Below, piece by piece: positions 57,830 to 64,000 of a DNA stretch of 64,000 nt. This stretch comes from Euryodendron excelsum (taxonomy: Eukaryota; Streptophyta; Magnoliopsida; Ericales; Pentaphylacaceae). Numbering within the stretch: position 1 is the first letter of the stretch; every line of letters starts with the position of its first letter. The position numbers and the translations under genes were made by a program. Below the pieces are notes generated by a model. It was not told the DNA's origin, searched no databases, and worked only from the letters and a program-made list of their open reading frames with translations. The stretch is taken from positions 31,009,336 through 31,073,335 of the forward strand of contig CM065381.1 of the NCBI GenBank assembly GCA_033060915.1, written 5' to 3'.

Positions 57830-59790
57830 GAGACTCTGATTTTCTTTTGCCCCTTGTCCCTGAGTTGTATTTATGTTAGACAGTTTTATTTTGATATTTT
57901 GTACAAAAATGAATATTTATGGTATTCAGATGCATGGAGAGACAAAGATATTTATGATCTTTTCAGCTAAGTATATGATCAGATGCAGATGGTGGATGAT
58001 GATGTTATGTATCTATTACATGAGTTGATGTTGATGACTTCTATTTCTACAGGGAGTTATATCTTATGTGTGCAAAGCCCATGCTGAATTTTTTATTTTT
58101 TTTTTTAACATATGCACAGGTTAGAAATATGTTAATAGAATGACACAGGGTGCTATTAGACTTGTAGTCTTGGGAATGGTAACTGCCTCCTCTTTGGGGA
58201 TTTAGCCTCTCTTCTGGCTTAACCCTACCTTGACTAGATGATAGCACTTCGCACCTTTCTCAACCTTTTGATCACCTCCGGCTCTCTGTCTCGAGGTTAG
58301 TGTATGGGGTTACTGAGCTGAAACTCTCGACTCTCTGGGTTTTAGCAGCAGCTTGCCTGACATTTTGCGGAGCGATAAGTGGCCAGTCCTTTCAATCTGA
58401 GGAGACTTTCCTTGGGACCGTAATATAGGCTAGGTTATGGGGTTTTAGAAACAATGGAATATATAGGCTCAAATTCGATGTTGTTTTCAGTAGGGTTTAG
58501 ATCCATACCATCCTTGACTGATTTTTAGTAGGGTTAACGTCCTTCTTTAGCTTTGACATCATATCCAGCTCATTTAGATCAAGCAATCCATTTTCAATTA
58601 GAGTGGACTTTAATAGGGTTATAATGTAAGCCATAGTTTCAGGGTTTTGCAAGAAAGGATAAAGGCTCGAACTTATTATTTCTACTGGGTTCCTTTGTAA
58701 CCTAGGATCATCTTTGAATTTCCTCCTTGCTTTTTACATGACTTCTCAGGGTGAAAATGACCTTGTTTTTTCACCTTTTCTATATGCTTTTTGAGATAAG
58801 CATGACTTTCTTTTCTTTCGATCCTCTTATTATGCTTTTGAAGATGACTCAATCATGATTTTCTTAGGCATTTCCTTAAAGGATATTTATTTATTTAATT
58901 TTTTTTTTCTTGGCCTCTTGACCCTTGGCAACTCCTTTCCTTTGCTTTTTCTTTCTATTTCTTCATGAAATGAATAATTCTTCGACCCTTTTTCCTTAGG
59001 CCTTTTCCTTGGCAGTTCAATCTATCCAATGTGGGCGATGATCCCTAGGTTGGGGTTTTCTCGGGAAAAGGATAGATGGCTTAACAGGTTTGGCAAGGGG
59101 TTGCTTTTGACTGTATGGGAAATGAAATGAGGACCTCTCTTCACTTTGAATTAGATTACTTGATCCATGGAGCTTTAGACACTATTCTAGCATGATAGAG
59201 GTGGACACCACTCCTAGAGTTCTCAACTATTGTCTACCCCAGTGTGGGGAGGACAGTCTTGAATCGGAGTTGACGAAGAAAACTTCGTTTGTTGTGAGGC
59301 TCTAGGGGTTAAGCAAAGGGAATATGAGCACATTTGTTTATTTATTTAGTTATTTATTCTTTTATTTATATGTGGGGAAGTGAAAGATGGCTCCTCTTCA
59401 TTTTGATAAACTAACCACACATCGCTTAGCTTCAGAGTCTTGCAAGTGCTGCCTTTGGGTAGTATCCTCACTCATCCTTATCCTCTCTCTCTTTCTCGAA
59501 AGCTAATTATTTGGTGAGTGGTTAACTCATGCTATCATCCCTTCAAATTGAATCATTCTATAAGATATACTATGCCCCTTGTATAGAAAGTAGCCACCAT
59601 TCCCAAGAGAAGATAAGACAACTGTGATGGAATAAAAGACTATTGTTTGATTATTATTATTATCATTTCTTATGGAAAGCATAGAATTCTTAAGCAATAA
59701 GAAAATGTAAGCATTAATTTAAAAACAGGAAGTAAAAGGAATAGAAAGACAGTGGGTGAAAACACCCCTCTCTTATACGCTTTTGAAGGG
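57830..59790 (-). other. Conserved non-coding block of element F
   Basis: Aligned with B 10921-13560 in the same window orientation. Boxes GGGACCGTAATATAGGC at 58416 and a diverged GGTTATAATGTAAGCC at 58617; then GTGGGCGATGATCCCTAGG at 59031 and CCCCAGTGTGGGGAGG at 59235, as in the duplicated pairs of B. No coding support. Confidence 0.65.
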
Positions 59791-59799
59791 ACTCCTTTT

Positions 59800-61771
59800 T
59801 CAATAAGGTCTTGGAACAATTCCCACATCTTCGATGCTCCATTTACGACCTAGATCCTCGGCCAAGGCGAGACAGGCAAAGGATTCTCCTAGAGCTCCAG
59901 AGATGTTAATGTTACTGGTGCAGTTGTCAGCCTCCTTCTTTTTCTTTGCAATGGGTTCTTCTGTAAACAGGGTGGCTAGTTCACCGCCTTCCAACTCGAA
60001 TGGCTCCATCTGCTTTCTTGACTCCTTTAGCTCCCAGCCCATGTCTTCATAGTTATACTCAGTTGCGGGCCAAGGGCTTTCTAGTAAGTTTCGTTTGGCC
60101 GCGGCATATTTTGGATGTAGAAATTCAGCACCTTATCCATCAACAGCCGTATTCTTGGTCATCTCATCTTCCAGAAATACTGGCTCCTCAATGGGCCAGT
60201 TAGAAGCATCAGGCACCTCATTAGGGTTATAGAGATAAATCGGGCACAATGGGAGATCCTCCTCTGAGTCATCTTTTCCATCAGCGTCCCAATCGTCCTC
60301 ATAACCTTCCGCTCTGAGCTCGTCGAACTCTCGCTTGCCTTTCATTTCTACTAGTATCATATTAATGGTGTGATCCGGCAGAGGGTTAGTGGTCACATTG
60401 GCAGCAAGAGCGGGTTTTACCGGCTGCAGATCAATGGTCTTATTGTCGATCAAGTCTTGGATTTTGTGCTTGAGAGCAAAGCAGCTTTCGGTGTCATGCC
60501 CCTGGCCTCCTGAATGGTATTCACATGTAAGAGCGGTATTAAAGGTCGGGCTTCAAGATGTTGTTCTTCAGAAGGCTATGGCAAGCCTCGGTTTGGGTGC
60601 AAGCTAAGGCGTCGAAGGTACGGAAACATCAAGTAGGTCTATTAAAGTTGGGTCGTGCCCCAGCGGGACCATAGTTAGGGGTTGGAACAGGTATGGTCAA
60701 GGTGGGTAAGGGTAGGACTGGGGGTGTTTGTAGCGGGGGTCGGTATTGGGGTGGTTGGCTAGGCAGAATAGAGGACACTTCACTTTCCTTCTTGATCGTG
60801 CCCCTTATAGTAGCCACCTTTTTTGTTATGTTGGTGATATTTTCTCCAGTCTTGGTATAGGGATCTGTAATTCTTCCTGTCTTGAGGCTGTTTTCTATCA
60901 TCTCTCCCTGCATGATGAGCTCGGAGAAGCTTTTTTCCACACTTGTGCAGAGCTTCTCATAGAATATACCTTGAAATGTATGTACAAACAGTTGTACATA
61001 CTCCTTCTCCTCCAACGGGGGATTCACTTGTGCAACAGCCTCCCTCCATCTTAGGGCATATGCTTTAAAGCTCTCCTTCTCACCCTTGCTCATCGTCATC
61101 AAGGACCATCGATTGGAAGTGAGGTCGATGTTGTGATGGTATTGGGCTTTGAACGCATTGACTAGCTCCATCCAAGTTATGATCTTCCTTAAGTCCAAAC
61201 GAGCAAACCATTGTAGTGTAGACCCTGTGAGACTGTGTTAGAATAGCTGCATAAGGAGCTTCGGATCGTTGCCATGTCCACTTAGTGCTCCAGCATATAG
61301 ATGAAGATGAGCAACCGGGTTACCGGTACCGTCGTATTTTTGGAAGTCGGGCATTTTAAACCTAACAGGTCTCGGGTGGTCACGGAAGAAACAAAGCTCA
61401 TCATAGGAAGTAAACCCGTAAGTATCGTGGCCATGGAGACTTCGCAACAAATCTTCCTACCCTTGGATTTTCAAACTGAGAGGGTTGGGGAGGGCCTTCT
61501 TTATGACAGGTGAAAGCAATATGGTCTCTTCTTCTTCAGTGTTGACCCCTTTGGCATCTTCCTTAGTCTTCCCAGCATTGTTAGACTGAAGCATGATCCT
61601 TGGATTAGCGAGTTCAGGGTCCTTGGATGAAGTCATAGATGATGACGGGACCGCAGTAGCATCCTCCATGACCATAGTTTGAATGAGTTTGAGCATCTCA
61701 TCCATCTTAGTCCTCATTTCATTGACTTCCTCTCGAGAGACTTGCGAGGATTCTTCAAGGTTAGCAGCCAT
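59800..61771 (-). pseudogene. gag: gag pseudogene of element F
   Basis: Tat-type Gag precursor, longer than that of B. ATG at 61771 in a conserved MAAN context. N-terminal region to about 61390; MPDFQKYDGTG at 61354; Retrotrans_gag core with TLQWFARLDL, WSLMTMSKGEK and YVQLFVHTF (61220-60940); proline-rich linker to 60630; zinc knuckle CEYHSGGQGHDTESC at about 60525-60480, intact; then KIQDLID, a NPLP motif and an acidic tail to 59800. Breaks: TAG 61457-61459, TAA 61238-61240, TGA 60629-60631, a deletion with shift near 60555 (about 15 residues shorter than B there), and TAA 60133-60135. The tail ends at TGA 59800-59802 with no protease DTG/DSG motif. B and F have different breaks, so a common ancestor had an open gag. 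Confidence 0.85.
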
Positions 61772-63276
61772 TAATGATGCTCTTTGCCAGGTGATAATGG
61801 GATCCCTATGTGGATGTTGCCCCTTTTTTAGAGTAATGTTGACTCAGTACAGGGTGACATCTGTAAAGAAAAAGGAAAAGACAAAAAGACAAGAACACAA
61901 GTTGCAAATTAGTTTCTAATTTTTAGAGAACTTTATGCAATGCATGTCCTAGGGTGCCCCTCTTTAGGAGGGAAACTAATCATGATGTATTGGCCCACTT
62001 TTAGAGATAAGGGATTTGCCCCTACATGCGGATACCTTACCGTCAGGTAAGAACCTTCAGCCATCCATGCATTCATTCATAAAAGTAAAGAAGTACATTA
62101 AATTTTGGATTTAAGATACAAAAGAATTGAAATACATTTTAATAGGGGAGGGGCAACATTTTCCTTTGGACTTCCACCTATCTAATTTTACAAAGGAGAG
62201 ACCTAAACTACTCTTGAGTCTTCGGATTCGCCTTCCTTGGATTTGATGTCGAGGAGGTCGTTGAGAGACCTTACTGATTGGTTGCCCCTTGTCTTCATAG
62301 CAACCCTATCTTCGTGAGCATAGAGGGATTGGGGCCCCTCTTATGGAATGGATTGGTATGCATGCCATGAGTCTTTAGGGTTACGTGAGAACCCTTAGGG
62401 TTTGGGTATGTTTAATGTAAGGGAGAGTGACCTTGGTGTCACTCTCAACGGGTTGATCATGTGCATAAGAATGCAGTGACTTGAGTTACTTGGAACTCTT
62501 GTCTTGACATGGAATATTGAATGTATGAATATGCGTATGCAAAGAGTATAAAGAAAGAGAATGCACTAACAAGGTAAACGTGCATGCATGAGCAGTTAAA
62601 TAGTCATTATAATAGTAAGAATTATAACAACAGGAATAAGCAGGTATAAATGAAGGTAAGAGCAGTCGCCCTTCCCTCCGTGCTTTTGAAAACAGTGCTC
62701 GGGTCTTAAATCCGGGTGAGGTTCAGCTATGTATGGTGTCTATATGAGTATGAGATTGAGGGTTGACTAATGCGTCCTAAAAAGGCTCGGTCCCCGGATC
62801 TTCAAACCTAGGCCCACTCCCCGAGGTGGTGCCATGATCGGTTGGTGATCCGAGCGGGGGAACCATCAAGAGGCCGTAGGCGAAGAAACTGACACAGTAT
62901 CTTGCCCACAACCAATATACCGTTCCCTCTTTCTAACTAGAAAGGTCACATCAGGATAATAATGTAAGTATGAAGAATACAGGTGCACATGTAGTTTGTG
63001 TGTGATTGTTAAAAGTGGAGGAAAGAGCCCAACAACTCCCATTCATCTTGTTCATCATATTCATGCGTAGCAATTAATAAAATTTAAACAAAATGTGTAC
63101 CTACAAAACAAAGATGCAAGTGTTAGTATGTGGATGACAAACATAATATAAGATAATATAAATAAATGCATTTTTTTTTTCAAACAATTTTGAAAATTTG
63201 GTTTTGAAAATTTAAAGTCAATAAGATTGAATCAAGTTAATTGAAGACTCTACATGGGTGAAGGGTAAAGAGACAT
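61772..63276 (-). other. Leader of element F (non-coding) with splice acceptor
   Basis: Matches B 15035-16576. Pyrimidine run TCTTTTCCTTTTTCTTTACAG ends at 61861, 90 bases before the gag ATG. The palindrome CTTTCTAACTAGAAAG is at 62929-62944. Nothing coding seen. Cut by G at 63276/63277, where B reads on into its PBS. Confidence 0.7.
63272..63276. repeat. Probable target duplication of element G, left half (GACAT)
   Basis: Five bases before the G LTR; partner outside the window. Confidence 0.5.
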
Positions 63277-64000
63277 TGTAAGCACCCCATTTTTGACCGC
63301 TCAGCAGTCTACACTCCGTCCAGACTTGTTTTCAAGTTATTGTGGGCATATTCCTATCGAATCCAATTCTCCAGGTCCAAATTCCGTCTTTCCATCGCTT
63401 CGCGGGCCTGTCAGGCACCAAATAGAGGCAAAATGACCAAAATGCCCTTAGGGGCATTGTCCTTTCCTTTCCAATTCCAATCCCTCTCTCGAGACAGTTT
63501 ATTCCTCGAGACGGTTCCAATCCAGGCACGTCTCTTCGAAGATGGTAAGTCCCCTTCCAATCCCTCTCTCGAGACAGTTTATTCCTCGAGACGGTCCAAG
63601 TAGCGAAACTACTCACAAAACCGTTAGAGTAGCGGAAATACTCACAAATAGGTCGATATAGGGAATTGGCAACAAACCCCTGTATCACGATGACCGCCGT
63701 TAGAGTGGCGAAAACACTCAAAGCCTAGGTCAACACCAGTGTTTGTTAACCCACTTTGGTAAAAAATGACCAAACTGTCCTTTGGACCTTTTCCGAGACT
63801 TTCCGGTCAAGATGACCATTTTGCCCCTAGGCATCCGAATGCTCCGGGAACCACACCGGCTTTGGGTATCAAATCGGTAATGTCCCAAGAATACTTTTTA
63901 TAGTATTCTCAACCTTCCTTTACCTTTCTGGATCATTCTGAGTCAGTTCCGGCCAACACGGTACAAAATGACCGTTTTGCCCCTGGAGGGCCGGTCTCCT
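63277..64000 (+). repeat. Element G: start of a 5' LTR
   Basis: TGTAAGCACCCC start, no PPT before it, and F leader on the left: the outer edge of a plus-strand 5' LTR. Two 81-bp-type units at 63475-63600, then GACCATTTTGCCCCTA boxes at 63814 and 63969, the beginning of the about 158-bp array. Same subfamily as A. Cut by the window end. Confidence 0.82.

Larger units (their letters stand above)
49114..63276 (-). mobile_element. Element F: non-autonomous LTR retrotransposon with gag remnant and antisense PMD gene, left part
   Basis: Minus strand. 3' LTR 49114-54613, PPT 54614-54630, antisense PMD gene 54890-57814, conserved block 57830-59790, gag pseudogene 59800-61771, leader 61772-63276. It is cut by G close to where the PBS would be; the leader matches B to within about 60 bases of B's 5' LTR. 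The PBS and 5' LTR lie beyond the window. No pol motifs. Confidence 0.82.

Overview
This window is plant nuclear DNA made almost entirely of nested LTR retrotransposons. I see no intact host gene and no tRNA, rRNA or CRISPR array. The plant assignment rests on three things: primer-binding sites matching the 3' end of plant tRNA-Arg(ACG), a plant mobile domain (PMD) reading frame, and LTR ends, gag motifs and an L1-type LINE typical of seed plants. A eudicot is likely; I cannot name the genus.

The elements look like the Ty3/Gypsy Tat/Ogre lineage: LTRs of 3.9-5.5 kb starting TGTAAGCACC and ending GCGACA, a 2-nt spacer, a tRNA-Arg PBS, and a purine tract AGAAAAAGAGGGGCAGC before the 3' LTR. No copy has a recognisable protease, reverse transcriptase, RNase H or integrase. 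They are therefore non-autonomous, of the LARD or TR-GAG kind, and presumably mobilised in trans.

Nesting, by boundaries. A LINE fragment (45692-46404) was hit by two minus-strand elements, D (LTR piece 43033-45691, body to the left) and E (LTR piece 46405-49113, body to the right). Plus-strand element C (1-81 and 32744-43032) lies in D's LTR. Plus-strand element A (82-32743, target duplication ATGGT/ACGGT) lies in C's leader. Minus-strand element B (5429-21249, exact target duplication CTTCT) lies in A. On the right, minus-strand F (49114 onward) lies in E's LTR and plus-strand G (63277 onward) lies in F next to its PBS. D, E, F, G and the left end of C run out of the window.

Internal layout, in element orientation: PBS; a leader of about 1.4 kb with a small conserved hairpin; gag (B and F, both broken) or a second leader copy instead (A and C); a conserved non-coding block of 1.7-2.5 kb built of old duplications; a variable slot; a hairpin; PPT; 3' LTR. 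The slot holds an antisense spliced gene in A and F (PMD-type in F), a 69-bp minisatellite in B, and other minisatellites in C. A strong splice donor in the LTR and a strong acceptor just before gag suggest a leader intron of about 4.7 kb that removes U5, PBS and leader from the gag mRNA. These architectural points are the most novel content of the window.
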